64,000 bases of DNA, taken from positions 186,001-250,000 of the forward strand of contig NZ_JBHUGS010000004.1 of assembly GCF_042682045.1 (NCBI RefSeq). Direction: 5' to 3'. Positions 54,029 through 63,219 of this stretch are shown piece after piece. The translations under genes were made by a program, and so were the position numbers. The notes below the pieces were generated by a model. That model worked only from the letters and a program-made list of their open reading frames with translations, was not told the origin of the DNA and ran no database searches. Source of the DNA: Sphingomonas_R arantia. GTDB lineage: Bacteria; Pseudomonadota; Alphaproteobacteria; Sphingomonadales; Sphingomonadaceae. Each line of letters starts with the position of its first letter. Within the stretch, counting starts at the first letter, position 1.

Positions 54029-54622
54029 ATGGCGGATCGGATACTAGTTTTCTACGGGTCGTACCGATCGGACCGGACGGGGATCCGGTTGGCGAACTAT
54101 ATCATGGCGGGCCTGCGGGCGCTGGGGGCGGAGCCGGAGCTGATCGATGCGAAGGTGGTCGGGCTGCCGATGCTGGACCGGATGTACAAGGAGTATCCGG
54201 CCGGGACCGCTCCGCAAGCGATGGAGACGCTGGCGGGCAAGATCCGCGATGCCGACGCGTTTCTGTTCGTGGTGGGCGAGTATAACTGGAACGTGCAGGC
54301 CGGGCTAAAGAACCTGGTTGACCATTATCTGGAGGAATGGGCGTGGCGGCCGGGGGCGATCGCGAGCTATTCCGCGGGGCGTGTCGCGGGGGCTCGGGCG
54401 AGTTTGGCTTGGCACGGGATCCTGCCGGAGCTGGGGATTGCGGTGGTGCCGCGGACGCTGACCGTCGGGTCGATCGGGGATGCTCTGGACGCGGGCGGGG
54501 TGCCGACCGGGGCGGGTGGGGCTGCGCTGGAAAAGGCATTTCCGCGGTTTGTGGAGGATCTGGCCTGGTGGACTGCCGCGACGCGGGGGGCGCGGGCGCG
54601 GGGGGTGCCTGGTTCGTCCTGA
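54029..54622 (+). CDS. NADPH-dependent FMN reductase-like protein
   Basis: The 197-residue flavodoxin-fold protein has LVFYGSYRSDRTGIRLANYI (phosphate loop), DADAFLFVVGEYNWNVQAGL then KNLVDHYLEE, and a Gly-rich C-terminal half. These are the two FMN-binding segments of the FMN-reductase/azoreductase group (usual motif E-Y-N-x-S). Here the motif reads EYNWNV. A GAGGAG box supports the ATG at 54029; a GTG at 54026 is next to it. It follows the SH3 gene by 15 bases and is followed by a family A pair. Confidence 0.85.
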   Translation: MADRILVFYGSYRSDRTGIRLANYIMAGLRALGAEPELIDAKVVGLPMLDRMYKEYPAGTAPQAMETLAGKIRDADAFLFVVGEYNWNVQAGLKNLVDHYLEEWAWRPGAIASYSAGRVAGARASLAWHGILPELGIAVVPRTLTVGSIGDALDAGGVPTGAGGAALEKAFPRFVEDLAWWTAATRGARARGVPGSS

Positions 54623-54630
54623 CCTACGGA

Positions 54631-54719
54631 AGTCATCCCGGCAGAGGCCGGGATCTCCCTTGAGCTGGAGGTTTGCTCTTCACCGGAGGGAGATCCCGGC
54701 GTTCGCCGGGATGACGGTT
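54631..54719. repeat. family A paired element
   Basis: gtcatcccggcagaggccgg (inverted) and accggagggagatcccggcg (direct) enclose a spacer, tgagctggaggtttgctctt, that aligns with those at 10642-10731 and 58361-58445. It separates convergent genes. Confidence 0.85.
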
Positions 54720-54732
54720 TGGGGAAGCGGTT

Positions 54733-55932
54733 TTAGCCCAGCCCCGTCTCCAGAAACCGCTCCGCCACGGCACAATGCAGCGCCACGCCCTGCGCCATGA
54801 CGGCTTCGTCGATGGTCATGCGGGTGTTGTGGAGCGGGGGGTTGGTGGCGGGGTCGGTGCCGGGGAGGGCGGCGCCGAGGAAGGCCATGGCGCCGGGGAC
54901 GGCTTGCAGCACGTAGGAGAAATCCTCCGCGCCCATCATCGGGGCGGGCATCGGTTGCCAGGTGTCGGGGCCGCCGAGGGTGTCGGCGCAGGTCCGGACG
55001 AGATCGGTCGCGCGCGGATCGCAGACGGTGACCGGGTAGCCGGGGTCGATCGTGACCTCCGCGGTGCAGCCGTGTGCGGCGGCGACATGTTCGGCGATCC
55101 GCCGGAACCCGGCGCGGGCGGCGGCGCGGGTGTCCTCCGACAAAGTGCGCAGCGTGCCGAGCAGTTCGACCGTGTCGGGGACGATGTTGTGTGCGGAGCC
55201 CGCGTTGATCTTGGTGATCGACAGGACGGCGGGATCGCCGACGGGGATGTGGCGCGCGATGAAGCCTTGCAGCGCCAGCACGACCTCGCACGCGACGGGC
55301 ACCGGATCGATGCAGTCGTGCGGCATCGCGGCGTGGCCGCCCGCGCCGCGGATGGTGAGGTGGAGCGTGTCGGTGGACGCCATCAGCGTGCCGGGGCGGC
55401 CGACGACCTTGCCCGAGGGCATGTTGGGCGAGACGTGGAGCGCGAAGGCGGCGTCGGGCTGGGCGACGTCGATCAGCCCGTCGGCGATCATGTGGCGTGC
55501 GCCGTGATGCCCCTCCTCGCCCGGCTGGAACATGAAGACGACGGTGCCGGCGAGCTCCGCGCGGCGGGCGGACAGCGCCCGGGCCGCACCGACGAGCATC
55601 GCGCTGTGCGTGTCGTGGCCGCAGGCGTGCATCCGGCCGGGGATGGTCGAGGCGAACGGCAGCCCGGTCTCCTCCGTCATCGGCAGGGCGTCCATATCGC
55701 CGCGGAGCAGGACGGTGCGGCCGTTGTCGGCGCCGCGCAGGATGGCGACGAAGCCGGTGGTGGACGGTCCCGAGTGGATTTCGAGCGGCAGGCCGGCGAG
55801 CGCGGCCTTGAGCTTCTCCGTCGTGCGCGGGCAATCGAGGCCGGTTTCGGGCTCGGCGTGAATCGCGCGGCGGAGCGGCACGATCGCGTCCATTTCGGCG
55901 AGGCCGGCGGCGGTCCAGTCGGTGTCGGTCAT
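54733..55932 (-). CDS. M20-family amidohydrolase (cytoplasmic)
   Basis: The 399-residue enzyme resembles hippurate hydrolase and other N-acyl-L-amino acid amidohydrolases. It has LRGDMDALPMTEETGLPFAS, metal ligands in MHACGHDTHSAML, the catalytic Glu pair in FQPGEEGHHGARHMI, RGAGGHAAMPHDCIDPV and a late His in NPPLHNTRMTIDE. No signal peptide is present, unlike the enzyme at 24.7 kb. The two share family but not location in the cell. The gene is followed upstream in the same direction by the beta-lactamase-fold gene, 46 bases apart. Confidence 0.88.
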   Translation of the reverse strand: MTDTDWTAAGLAEMDAIVPLRRAIHAEPETGLDCPRTTEKLKAALAGLPLEIHSGPSTTGFVAILRGADNGRTVLLRGDMDALPMTEETGLPFASTIPGRMHACGHDTHSAMLVGAARALSARRAELAGTVVFMFQPGEEGHHGARHMIADGLIDVAQPDAAFALHVSPNMPSGKVVGRPGTLMASTDTLHLTIRGAGGHAAMPHDCIDPVPVACEVVLALQGFIARHIPVGDPAVLSITKINAGSAHNIVPDTVELLGTLRTLSEDTRAAARAGFRRIAEHVAAAHGCTAEVTIDPGYPVTVCDPRATDLVRTCADTLGGPDTWQPMPAPMMGAEDFSYVLQAVPGAMAFLGAALPGTDPATNPPLHNTRMTIDEAVMAQGVALHCAVAERFLETGLG

Positions 55933-55978
55933 GATGCGAGTCCTCTTTGCCCCGAGTTTAGCGCGGCGTGCGCGAATG

Positions 55979-57028
55979 TCATGAGGCGCCGGTCTCGGCC
56001 GCGGGGATGATGCCGTCGGCGAGCAGGGCGTTGAGCGCGGGAACGTGGCTTTCGGCGCGGGGGTGGGGGCTCGGGTCGGACGTCATGACGACGGTGAGCG
56101 CGAGATCGGGGACGACATAGACCATCTGGCCGCCATAGCCCCAGGCGAAGTGGACCGGGTGGCCGCGCGCGGTGGTGGAGAACCAGCCATAGCCGTAAGG
56201 GTTGCCGCTCCACGGCGAGGTGGTGCGCGGGCGCCAGCTTTGCGCGACCCAGCCGGCCGGCAGGATGCGGCGGCCGCGCGCGACGCCGTCGTTGCGGTAG
56301 AGTTCGCCGAACGCGGCGAGCGAGCGCGGCGACATCAGCATGTCGTTGCCGCCGAAGTAGATGCCCTGTGCATCGCGCGGCCAGGGCGGGATGCCGATGC
56401 CGAGCGGTGCGGCCAGCCAGTCCTGCGCCAGCGCGTGCGTGCTGCGCCCCGACGCGCGGGTGAGCATGGCGGACAGGATGTGCGAGTTGCCGGTAGAATA
56501 GAGCATCGCGCCGCCGGGTTCGGCGACGAACGGGCGGGACAGCGCGAACCGGACCCAGTTGGGGCTGGCGACCCAGCGACCGTAATATTCGCCCGAGGTG
56601 CGTTCGAGCCCGGACTGCATCGAGAGCAGGTTGCCGACCGTGATGCGGAGCAGCCGCGGGTCGGGGTTTGCCGGCATGTCGGCGCGCAGGACGCTGGCGA
56701 CGGTCTGGTCCGTGCCGGTCAGGACGCCGCGCTGGATGGCGATGCCGGCGAGCGCGGACAGGACGGTCTTGGACGCGGACTTGACCGAGACGGGCTGGTC
56801 GAGCGGCGGGCCGGTGAAGCGCTGGGCGACGACTTCGCGCCCGTCGCGCAGGACGAGCAGCGTGCGCAGGCGGGGGAGGCGCGCGGCGGTGGCGAGGGTT
56901 TCGCGGACGCCGGCGGGGTCGAGGCCGGTGGTCGGTTTGGTGGTTTGGGGCGGTTGCGGGGCGGGTTCAGCCGGGGCCTGCGTGCAGGCGATGAGGAGGA
57001 GGGCGGACAGGGGGGCGAGCGGGTGCAT
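55979..57028 (-). CDS. serine hydrolase, class C beta-lactamase fold, lipoprotein
   Basis: The 349-residue protein has the SxxK motif in VSVKSASKTVLSALAGIAI (catalytic Ser and Lys) and a YST/YxN-like second motif in GGAMLYSTGNSHILSAML. HFAWGYGGQMVYVVPD takes the third place, where HxG replaces KTG. The N-terminus (LSALLLIACTQ) has a lipobox with Cys15, so it is likely an outer-membrane or periplasmic lipoprotein. This group includes esterases and D-alanyl-peptidases as well as lactamases, so antibiotic resistance cannot be claimed. It ends 46 bases before the M20 gene. Confidence 0.82.
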   Translation of the reverse strand: MHPLAPLSALLLIACTQAPAEPAPQPPQTTKPTTGLDPAGVRETLATAARLPRLRTLLVLRDGREVVAQRFTGPPLDQPVSVKSASKTVLSALAGIAIQRGVLTGTDQTVASVLRADMPANPDPRLLRITVGNLLSMQSGLERTSGEYYGRWVASPNWVRFALSRPFVAEPGGAMLYSTGNSHILSAMLTRASGRSTHALAQDWLAAPLGIGIPPWPRDAQGIYFGGNDMLMSPRSLAAFGELYRNDGVARGRRILPAGWVAQSWRPRTTSPWSGNPYGYGWFSTTARGHPVHFAWGYGGQMVYVVPDLALTVVMTSDPSPHPRAESHVPALNALLADGIIPAAETGAS

Positions 57029-57075
57029 ATTTTAGAGATAAGGGCTGGGGGGCGGGATTGCGCGCCCCTCCCCGG

Positions 57076-58101
57076 TCAGCGGCGGACGTCGAGGCCGCCG
57101 GCGAGGAAGGCGTCGATGTCGGACTGGCCGAACAGGCTGGCGTCGCCGGGCAGCGAGTGCTTGAGGCAGGCGAGCGCGAGGCCGGTGGCGACGGTGCGTT
57201 CCTCGTCGAGGCCGGAGAGCAGGCCGTGGAGGATGCCGGCCGCGAACGCATCGCCGCCGCCGATCCGGTCGACGATGCCGGCGACGACGACCTCGGCCGT
57301 CTGCCAGTCGCGCTCGGGGGTGTCGATGCGGGCGGAGAGCCGGTGGCGGTCGGCATCGTCGACGTGGCGCGCGGTCGACGCGATCCAGCGGAGGTTGGGG
57401 AAGGTGGCGAACCCGGCCTCTGCGGCGTGGCGGCGGCGGTCGGTGCCGTCGCCGTCGAACGGCCGGTCGAGCAACAGCGCCATGTCGCGGTGGTTGCCGA
57501 AGAACAGGTCGGCCGAGGCGACCAGTTCGGTCAGGATCGCGCGCGGGTCGCTGTCCCACGCCTCCCACAGCCGCGCGCGGTAGTTGCCGTCGAAGCTGAT
57601 CCGGACACCGGCGGCCTTTGCGGCGACGACGGCGCGGAGCGCGGCCTGTGCGGGCACGGGGCCGAGCGCGGGGGTAATGCCGGACAGATGGAGCCAGTCG
57701 ACGTCCGCCAGGGCGGCGGTCCAGTCGATCGCGTCCGCGGTGGCGAGGGCGAATGCGCTGTAGGCGCGGTCGTAGACGATGTCGGAGGCGCGCAGGCCGG
57801 CGCCGGGGGTGAGGAAATAGAGCCCCATCCGGCCGGGTGCGGTGGCCAAGCCCGACACGTCGACGCCGTAGCCGCGCAGTTCGCGGGTTGCCGCCGCGCC
57901 GAGCGGGTTGGCGGGCATGATGCCGACCATCCGGGCGTGGTGGCCGAGGCAGGCAAGCCCGGTCGCGACGTTCGATTCCGCGCCGCCGACGCAGACGTCG
58001 AGCCGGGCGCTTTGCAGGAGAAGCTCGCGGCCGGGGGCGGTCATGCGGAGCATGATCTCGCCGAAGCAGGCGATGCGGCCGGTTTGCTTGGGGGTTTCCA
58101 T
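57076..58101 (-). CDS. PfkB-family sugar kinase (2-keto-3-deoxygluconate kinase-like)
   Basis: The 341-residue kinase has the family signatures RIACFGEIMLRMTAPGRELL (substrate side), CVGGAESNVATGLACLGHHA and DRIGGGDAFAAGILHGLL (anion hole and catalytic Asp). Phrases such as GEIMLRM and RISFDGNYRARLW resemble KdgK, which phosphorylates 2-keto-3-deoxygluconate to feed the Entner-Doudoroff route. AGGAG lies 6 bases before ATG 58101 and 3 bases before ATG 58104, so the former is preferred. No other kdg gene is adjacent. Confidence 0.85.
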   Translation of the reverse strand: METPKQTGRIACFGEIMLRMTAPGRELLLQSARLDVCVGGAESNVATGLACLGHHARMVGIMPANPLGAAATRELRGYGVDVSGLATAPGRMGLYFLTPGAGLRASDIVYDRAYSAFALATADAIDWTAALADVDWLHLSGITPALGPVPAQAALRAVVAAKAAGVRISFDGNYRARLWEAWDSDPRAILTELVASADLFFGNHRDMALLLDRPFDGDGTDRRRHAAEAGFATFPNLRWIASTARHVDDADRHRLSARIDTPERDWQTAEVVVAGIVDRIGGGDAFAAGILHGLLSGLDEERTVATGLALACLKHSLPGDASLFGQSDIDAFLAGGLDVRR

Positions 58102-58224
58102 CATCGTCTCCTGGCGTGCCGCGGTCGGGGCGGCTGCTTTGGGGCGGGGGTGTAGGCGATGTGTGGGGAGGGTTCGACCGGTTTCTGGGTGAGCGGGGTT
58201 TGCGCCGCGCGACTAGGTCGGGCT

Positions 58225-58264
58225 TCACCGAAGTGATATCCCGGCTTTCGCCGGGATGACGGTT
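58225..58264. repeat. palindromic repeat, family A, single copy
   Basis: The unit tcaccgaagtgatatcccgg with ctttcgccgggatgacggtt matches the copy at 91-131 except at the gaagtgat variation before the hairpin. Confidence 0.8.
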
Positions 58265-58360
58265 TTGGGGTGGGGTGGCGGTTCCGGTGCTGCGACGGTT
58301 TCGGCGCGCTTGGGTCTTCGGCCCGGGGTGGGCTGGAAGCCGGCTCTTCACCCTGCAATC

Positions 58361-58445
58361 GTCATCCCGGCGGAGGCCGGGATCTCGCTTGGGCTGGGGG
58401 TGAGCGCTTCACCGAAGGGACATCCCGGCTTTCGCCGGGATGACG
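58361..58445. repeat. family A paired element
   Basis: gtcatcccggcggaggccgg faces accgaagggacatcccggct across tgggctgggggtgagcgctt. It aligns with the pairs at 10642-10731 and 54631-54719. Confidence 0.85.
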
Positions 58446-58511
58446 TGTTTGGGGTAGGGATGCGGAGTTTGCGCTCGCGCTTCGGCGGCGGGGGTGGTTC
58501 GCGGTCCGGTC

Positions 58512-58538
58512 TGGGTCCCGGCCTTCGCCGGGGAACTG
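58512..58538. repeat. family B half unit
   Basis: gggTCCCGGCCTTCGCCGGG with gaactg following lies about 25 bases before the ubiB stop on the minus strand. It is a single arm of the family B palindrome. Confidence 0.7.
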
Positions 58539-58562
58539 TTCTCGGGGCGTTCGGCGGAGGGG

Positions 58563-60095
58563 TTAGTTGATCAGGGCGACCAGCGCTGCGCCCAGGCCGC
58601 CGGCGAGGAGGGCCACCAGCGCGTAGCGCCAGCCGCCGCCGATGCGGACGACTTCGACGGCGCGCAGGGGAGGGAGCGGCGGCGCGGCGCCTTCGGGGGG
58701 GAAGCGGGCTTCGATGCGGCGGACGAGTTCGGGGATGGCGGCGAGCGTCTTGAAGTCCGCGGTGAGGCGGTTGGCGACGGCCGCTTCGGGGCCGAGTTCG
58801 GAGCGGAGCCAGTCCTTCACGAACGGGCCGGCCGATTCCCACATGTTGATGTCCGGATCGAGCGCGGTCGCGACGCCTTCGACCATGACCATCGTCTTTT
58901 GCAGGAGCAGCAGGTGCGGCTGCGTCTGCATGTCGAAATCGCGGGTGATGGCGAACAGGCCGTCGAGCATCTGGCCGACCGACATGTCTTTGACCGACCG
59001 GCCGCGCATCGGTTCGCCGACCGCCCGGAGCGCGGTGGCGAATTCCTCCAGATCGTGGTGCGCGGGGACATATTGCGCCTCGAAATGGATCTCGGCCACG
59101 CGGCGGTAATTGCCGGTGATGAGGCCGTAGAGGATTTCCGCCAGCCACATCCGCGCGCGGCGATCGATCCGGCCCATGATGCCGAAATCGATCACGGCAA
59201 GCCCGCCGTCATGCGTGACGAACAGATTGCCCTGATGCATGTCGGCGTGGAAGAAACCCTCCGCGATCGCCTGGCGCAGGAAGGCGCGGAGCAGGACCTG
59301 GGCGAGGTGGGCCGGATCGTGGCCGGCGGCGACGATCGCGGCGCGGTTCGACAGCTTGATCCCGTCGATCCATTCGAGCGTCATGACCTTGCCCGAGGTC
59401 CGCTGCCAATCGATCGTCGGCACCTTGAAATCGGGTTCGGCGGCCATGCGTTCGCCGAGTTCGGAGGCGGAGGCGGCCTCGCGACGCAGGTCGAGTTCGC
59501 GCGCGGTCCAGCGCTTGAAGGTGGCGATCGTCAGGCGCGGGCGGAGGCGGGCGAGTTCGCCGCCCATTGCCTCGACCTGCGCCGCGGCCCATTCGTAGGT
59601 TTCGATGGCGCGCGCGAATTCCGCCTCGACGCCGGGGCGCAGCACCTTGATCGCAACGGTGCGGCCGTCGGTGGTGACCGCGCGGTGGACCTGCGCGATC
59701 GACGCGGCGCCGACCGGCACGGGATCGATCGAGGTGAACAGCGTGGAGATCGGCTTGGCGAAGCTGGCGACGATCTGCGCCTCGATCACCGAGAAGGGGA
59801 GCGGGGGGAGCGCATCCTGGAGGCGGGTGAGGTCGCGCGCGGCATCCTCCCCCACCAGATCGGGGCGGGTGGCGAGCGTCTGGCCGAGCTTGATCGCGGC
59901 GGGGCCGATCGCCTCCAGCGCGTCGGCATAGGCCGGCACCTTCGGCACGCGCGCGCCGATGCGGGCGATGCGCGCGAGGCGGCGGACCATCGGCGGTGTG
60001 AGCGGATCGCGTTCGATCCCCTTCAGCGCGCCGTGGCGGGCGAGCGTGCGGCCCCATTTGAGCAGGCGGTAGAGATGGACGGCGGGCGCGGTCAT
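58563..60095 (-). CDS. ubiB: UbiB-family atypical kinase/ATPase for ubiquinone synthesis
   Basis: The 510-residue protein has the UbiB signature K-x-G-Q in [31 protein letters not shown] (Ala-rich nucleotide loop), [12 protein letters not shown] (Lys), [11 protein letters not shown] (catalytic His-x-Asp and Asn) and [11 protein letters not shown] (DFG). Two helices at the C-terminus ([20 protein letters not shown]) anchor it in the membrane. UbiB supports ubiquinone synthesis, probably by extracting intermediates from the membrane. ubiE is immediately upstream in the same direction, the usual alphaproteobacterial order. Confidence 0.92.
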   Translation of the reverse strand: MTAPAVHLYRLLKWGRTLARHGALKGIERDPLTPPMVRRLARIARIGARVPKVPAYADALEAIGPAAIKLGQTLATRPDLVGEDAARDLTRLQDALPPLPFSVIEAQIVASFAKPISTLFTSIDPVPVGAASIAQVHRAVTTDGRTVAIKVLRPGVEAEFARAIETYEWAAAQVEAMGGELARLRPRLTIATFKRWTARELDLRREAASASELGERMAAEPDFKVPTIDWQRTSGKVMTLEWIDGIKLSNRAAIVAAGHDPAHLAQVLLRAFLRQAIAEGFFHADMHQGNLFVTHDGGLAVIDFGIMGRIDRRARMWLAEILYGLITGNYRRVAEIHFEAQYVPAHHDLEEFATALRAVGEPMRGRSVKDMSVGQMLDGLFAITRDFDMQTQPHLLLLQKTMVMVEGVATALDPDINMWESAGPFVKDWLRSELGPEAAVANRLTADFKTLAAIPELVRRIEARFPPEGAAPPLPPLRAVEVVRIGGGWRYALVALLAGGLGAALVALIN

Positions 60096-60131
60096 GCGGT
60101 GCGCGGCTCCGCATCGATTCGAGCGTGGTGG

Positions 60132-60151
60132 ACCCCCGCCGGTGCGGGGGT
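60132..60151. repeat. short C/G palindrome between ubiE and ubiB
   Basis: ACCCCCGC-cggt-GCGGGGGT is a perfect 8-bp stem in the 73 bases between ubiE and ubiB. No T run follows, so it is more likely a repeat or message-processing site than a terminator. Confidence 0.6.
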
Positions 60152-60168
60152 ACGGACGAGACCCATCG

Positions 60169-60897
60169 TCAGATCTTCCAGCCGCTATGGATCGCGACGA
60201 GGCCGCCCATGATCGGTTCGACCGACGTGCGGACGAAGCCGGCGTCGTCGATCATCGCCTTGAACGTCGGCATGTCGGGGAAGCGGCGGATCGACTCGAT
60301 CAGGTATCGGTAGCTCGCCTCGTCATTGGCGAGGAGCTTGCCGAGTTGCGGCACCATCTTGTGCGAATAGGCGTCGTAGACCTCGCCAAAACCGGGCCAG
60401 ACGGTGGTCGAGAATTCGAGCACGAAGAACCGCCCGCCGCGGACCAGGACGCGGTGCGCCTCCTTCAGCGCGGCCGGGATATCGGTGACGTTCCGGATGC
60501 CGAACGCGATGGTGTAGGCATCGAAATGGCGGTCGGGGAAGACGAGCGTTTCGGCGTTCGCTTCCGTCCAGACGAGGCCGTCGATGCGGCGCTTCACGGC
60601 GCGGTCCATGCCGACGGCGAGCATCGCGGCGTTGATGTCGGCGACCGTAACCTGCGCGCCCGAAGCGGCCATGCGGAACGCGATGTCGCCGGTGCCGCCG
60701 GCCATGTCGAGGATGCGTTCGCCCGCGCGCGGCTTCACCCGGCGGACGAAGCGGTCCTTCCACAACCGGTGCATGCCGCCGGACATGGCGTCGTTCATCA
60801 GGTCGTATTTCGCGGCGACGTTCTTGAACACGTCGCCCACGCGGGCGGTCTTTTCGGACGGATCGATGTCGGCATAGCCGAAGGGGACGGTTTCCAT
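60169..60897 (-). CDS. ubiE: ubiquinone/menaquinone biosynthesis C-methyltransferase
   Basis: The 242-residue SAM-dependent enzyme methylates the quinone ring. It has [20 protein letters not shown] (the family's signature opening), [20 protein letters not shown] (SAM-binding glycine loop), [20 protein letters not shown] and [16 protein letters not shown]. The C-terminal part ends [12 protein letters not shown]. Starting at 60897 gives the usual length; ATG 60909 adds four residues and has no better ribosome-binding site. ubiB follows 73 bases downstream. recO is divergent on the other side. Confidence 0.92.
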   Translation of the reverse strand: METVPFGYADIDPSEKTARVGDVFKNVAAKYDLMNDAMSGGMHRLWKDRFVRRVKPRAGERILDMAGGTGDIAFRMAASGAQVTVADINAAMLAVGMDRAVKRRIDGLVWTEANAETLVFPDRHFDAYTIAFGIRNVTDIPAALKEAHRVLVRGGRFFVLEFSTTVWPGFGEVYDAYSHKMVPQLGKLLANDEASYRYLIESIRRFPDMPTFKAMIDDAGFVRTSVEPIMGGLVAIHSGWKI

Positions 60898-61011
60898 GGG
60901 GTTACGCATAGCGGAGCCGGCGGGCGGGGCATAGCGGGACATTCTGTCTTGGGGGCTCGGGGTTCGGTCGGGGGGCTTTCTTGTTGTCCGGGCTGTGCCA
61001 TATCTTCGCCC

Positions 61012-61743
61012 ATGCATCTTTCCACCGAAGCGATCGTGTGCGGCGTGATCCAGCATGGGGAGACGGGGACGGTGGCGCGGTTGCTGACGCCGGCGGACGG
61101 GATGCAGCCGGGGTATGTGCGCGGCGGGCGGTCGCGGCGGTTGCGGCCGGTGCTGGTGCCGGGGAATGTCGTGCGGGCGGAATATCGCGCGCGGACCGAT
61201 ACGCAGCTGGCGGCGCTGACCGTGGAACTGGTGACGAGCCGCGCGCCGATGCTGGCCGAACCGGCGGCGGCGGCGGCGATCGAGTGGGCGACCGCGCTGG
61301 CGGCGACCGCGTTGCCGGAGGCGCAGGCCTATCCGCGGGTGCATGCCGCACTCGACGGGACGTTGCGGGCGATCGAGAGTGCGCCGTCCGCGCGGATCTG
61401 GGCCGCGGCGCTGGTGCGGTACGAACTGCTGCTTCTGGCGGAGCTGGGGTTCGGGCTCGACCTGTCGGCGTGTGTCGCGACGGGGGCGCGGGAGGATCTC
61501 GGCTATGTCAGTCCGAAGAGCGGTGCGGCGGTGTCGCGGGCGGCGGGGGACGGTTATGCCGATCGGCTGCTGCGGTTGCCGGCGTTTCTGGCGGACGGCG
61601 CGGCGGCGGACTGGGATGCGATCGGCGACGGGTTCCGGCTGACCGGGCATTTCCTGGCGCGCGACCTGCTGACCGAGCGGCGCGCGAGGGTGCTGCCGGC
61701 GCGCGAGCGGTTGATCACGAGGTTGCAGCGCGCCGCGACCTGA
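61012..61743 (+). CDS. recO: DNA repair protein RecO
   Basis: RecO helps load RecA onto single-stranded DNA with RecR. The 243-residue protein starts [20 protein letters not shown] with the OB-fold opening (STEAIVL-like), [20 protein letters not shown], and the helical domain [20 protein letters not shown], followed by [20 protein letters not shown]. Length and order fit alphaproteobacterial RecO. The longer frame upstream is antisense to ubiE. leuB follows by 37 bases. Confidence 0.9.
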   Translation: MHLSTEAIVCGVIQHGETGTVARLLTPADGMQPGYVRGGRSRRLRPVLVPGNVVRAEYRARTDTQLAALTVELVTSRAPMLAEPAAAAAIEWATALAATALPEAQAYPRVHAALDGTLRAIESAPSARIWAAALVRYELLLLAELGFGLDLSACVATGAREDLGYVSPKSGAAVSRAAGDGYADRLLRLPAFLADGAAADWDAIGDGFRLTGHFLARDLLTERRARVLPARERLITRLQRAAT

Positions 61744-61780
61744 CGCAGAGGGAGCCGCGAACCAAGAACGGAGATCGCCC

Positions 61781-62824
61781 ATGTTGATCGCTTTGTTGCC
61801 GGGAGACGGGATCGGGCCGGAGGTCGTCGCGCAGGCGCGGCGCGTGCTGGATGCGGTGTGCGGGGATGCGTTGTCGTACGAGACGGCGGCGGTCGGTGGC
61901 GCCGCGTATCACGCGACGGGCCATCCGTTGCCGCCCGAGACGCTGGCGCTGGCCGAGCGCGCCGATGCGGTGCTGTTCGGTGCGGTGGGCGATCCGACAT
62001 GCGATGCGCTGGAGCGCGCGTTGCGGCCGGAGCAGGCGATCCTGGGGCTGCGCAAGGCACTCGGGCTGTTCGCCAATCTGCGGCCGGCGCGGCTGTTTCC
62101 GGAGCTGGCCGACGAGTCCGCGCTGCGCCCCGAGATCGCGCGGGCGATCGACATGGTGATCGTGCGCGAGCTGAACGGCGACGTGTATTTCGGCGAGAAG
62201 GGCATGCGCCGGACCGCGACCGGGCGGCGCGAGGGCTATGACGTGATGTCGTACGACGAGGACCAGGTCGCGCGGATCGCGCATGTCGGGTTCCGGACGG
62301 CCATGGGGCGCGACCGGCGGCTGTGCTCGGTCGACAAGGCCAATGTGCTGGAGACGTCGCAGCTGTGGCGCGACGTGGTGATCGAGGTGTCGGCCGACTA
62401 TCCGGACGTCGCGCTGGAGCATATGTATGTCGACAACGCCGCGATGCAGCTGGTGCGTGCGCCGGGGCGGTTCGACGTCATCGTGACGGGCAATCTGTTT
62501 GGCGACATCCTGTCCGACCAGGCATCGATGTGCGCGGGTTCGATTGGGATGCTGCCGTCCGCGTCGCTGAACGAAAGCGGCAAGGGGCTGTACGAGCCGA
62601 TCCATGGCTCCGCGCCGGATATCGCGGGGCAGGGCAAGGCGAACCCGCTGGCGACGATCCTGTCCGCCGCGATGATGCTGCGCCATTCGCTGGGCCGGCC
62701 GGACGACGCGGACCGCATCGAGACCGCGGTGGCGAAGGCGCTGGCGGGCGGCGCGCGGTCGCCGGACCTGGGTGGGGCGATGACGACCGAGGCGATGGGG
62801 GATGCGGTGCTGGCGGCTTTGTAG
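61781..62824 (+). CDS. leuB: 3-isopropylmalate dehydrogenase
   Basis: LeuB oxidises and decarboxylates 3-isopropylmalate in leucine synthesis. The 347-residue protein has [29 protein letters not shown] [14 protein letters not shown], the substrate Arg stretch [38 protein letters not shown] (Tyr) and [20 protein letters not shown] (Asp/Lys region). [20 protein letters not shown] and [20 protein letters not shown] for NAD follow. GGAG box and ATG at 61781 are clear. Confidence 0.95.
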   Translation: MLIALLPGDGIGPEVVAQARRVLDAVCGDALSYETAAVGGAAYHATGHPLPPETLALAERADAVLFGAVGDPTCDALERALRPEQAILGLRKALGLFANLRPARLFPELADESALRPEIARAIDMVIVRELNGDVYFGEKGMRRTATGRREGYDVMSYDEDQVARIAHVGFRTAMGRDRRLCSVDKANVLETSQLWRDVVIEVSADYPDVALEHMYVDNAAMQLVRAPGRFDVIVTGNLFGDILSDQASMCAGSIGMLPSASLNESGKGLYEPIHGSAPDIAGQGKANPLATILSAAMMLRHSLGRPDDADRIETAVAKALAGGARSPDLGGAMTTEAMGDAVLAAL

Positions 62825-62845
62825 GCCGCCAGCACCGCCGCTGTC

Positions 62846-63007
62846 TCAGCGGTTGCAGTTGCCCGCGCTGTCCTTGGAACGGCACTGGTTGCAGAGTTCG
62901 CCCGTGGTCGGCTTGCCGGACTGTTCCACAATATTCGTTGTCGGCCAGAGCGTGCAGTTCCGACAGAAGTGCCAGGTATCGCTGGTCTTGTTGCGGCGAT
63001 ATGCCAT
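62846..63007 (-). CDS. 53-residue zinc-ribbon protein
   Basis: This short gene encodes 53 residues: MAYRRNKTSDTWHFCRNCTL, then a middle WPTTNIVEQSGKPTTGELCN, then QCRSKDSAGNCNR. Two Cys-x2-Cys pairs (15/18 and 39/42) would hold one zinc ion, and a fifth Cys lies near the end. An AAGGA box lies 8 bases before the ATG. The opening W-H-F-C-x-N-C recalls small proteins of the same size that I have seen in sphingomonads, but no function is known. A nucleic-acid or protein-binding role would be a guess. Confidence 0.75.
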   Translation of the reverse strand: MAYRRNKTSDTWHFCRNCTLWPTTNIVEQSGKPTTGELCNQCRSKDSAGNCNR

Positions 63008-63067
63008 ATTTCGGTCCTTCCGATGAGTAGGACGTTACTTTCGGTTAAGACCGATGGTTAATAAAGG

Positions 63068-63097
63068 CGGAGTCCGCTCCGATACGGAGGGACTCCG
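63068..63097. other. strong hairpin of unknown role
   Basis: CGGAGTCC (63068-63075) pairs with GGACTCCG (63090-63097), and inside it CTCCG pairs with CGGAG around the loop ata, with one bulged G. It lies between the divergent zinc-ribbon and glycosyltransferase genes, about 60 bases upstream of the former. On the minus strand the bases after it (CCTTTATTAA) are T-rich but not a clear terminator tail. Confidence 0.55.
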
Positions 63098-63219
63098 TAG
63101 GTTTGACGTCCGGTTTGAACCGATAGTTGGATTTGAGTGGTGAGGTTGCGGGTCGTTGTACCCGTCGAGCCCCGGCGCGAGTGTCTCGCGCGTGCAATGG
63201 CGGTGGGCTAGCTTCGATC

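Larger units (their letters stand above)
58102..58562. other. repeat-filled intergenic region
   Basis: No gene is supported here. The region holds a single family A unit (58225-58264), a family A pair (58361-58445) and a family B half (58512-58538), leaving only short non-repeat segments between the kinase and ubiB. Confidence 0.6.

Noticed and set aside
55979..57028. Calling the serine hydrolase an AmpC-type resistance gene
   Set aside because: The third motif is not the lactamase KTG and the second is atypical; the fold is shared with esterases and peptidases.
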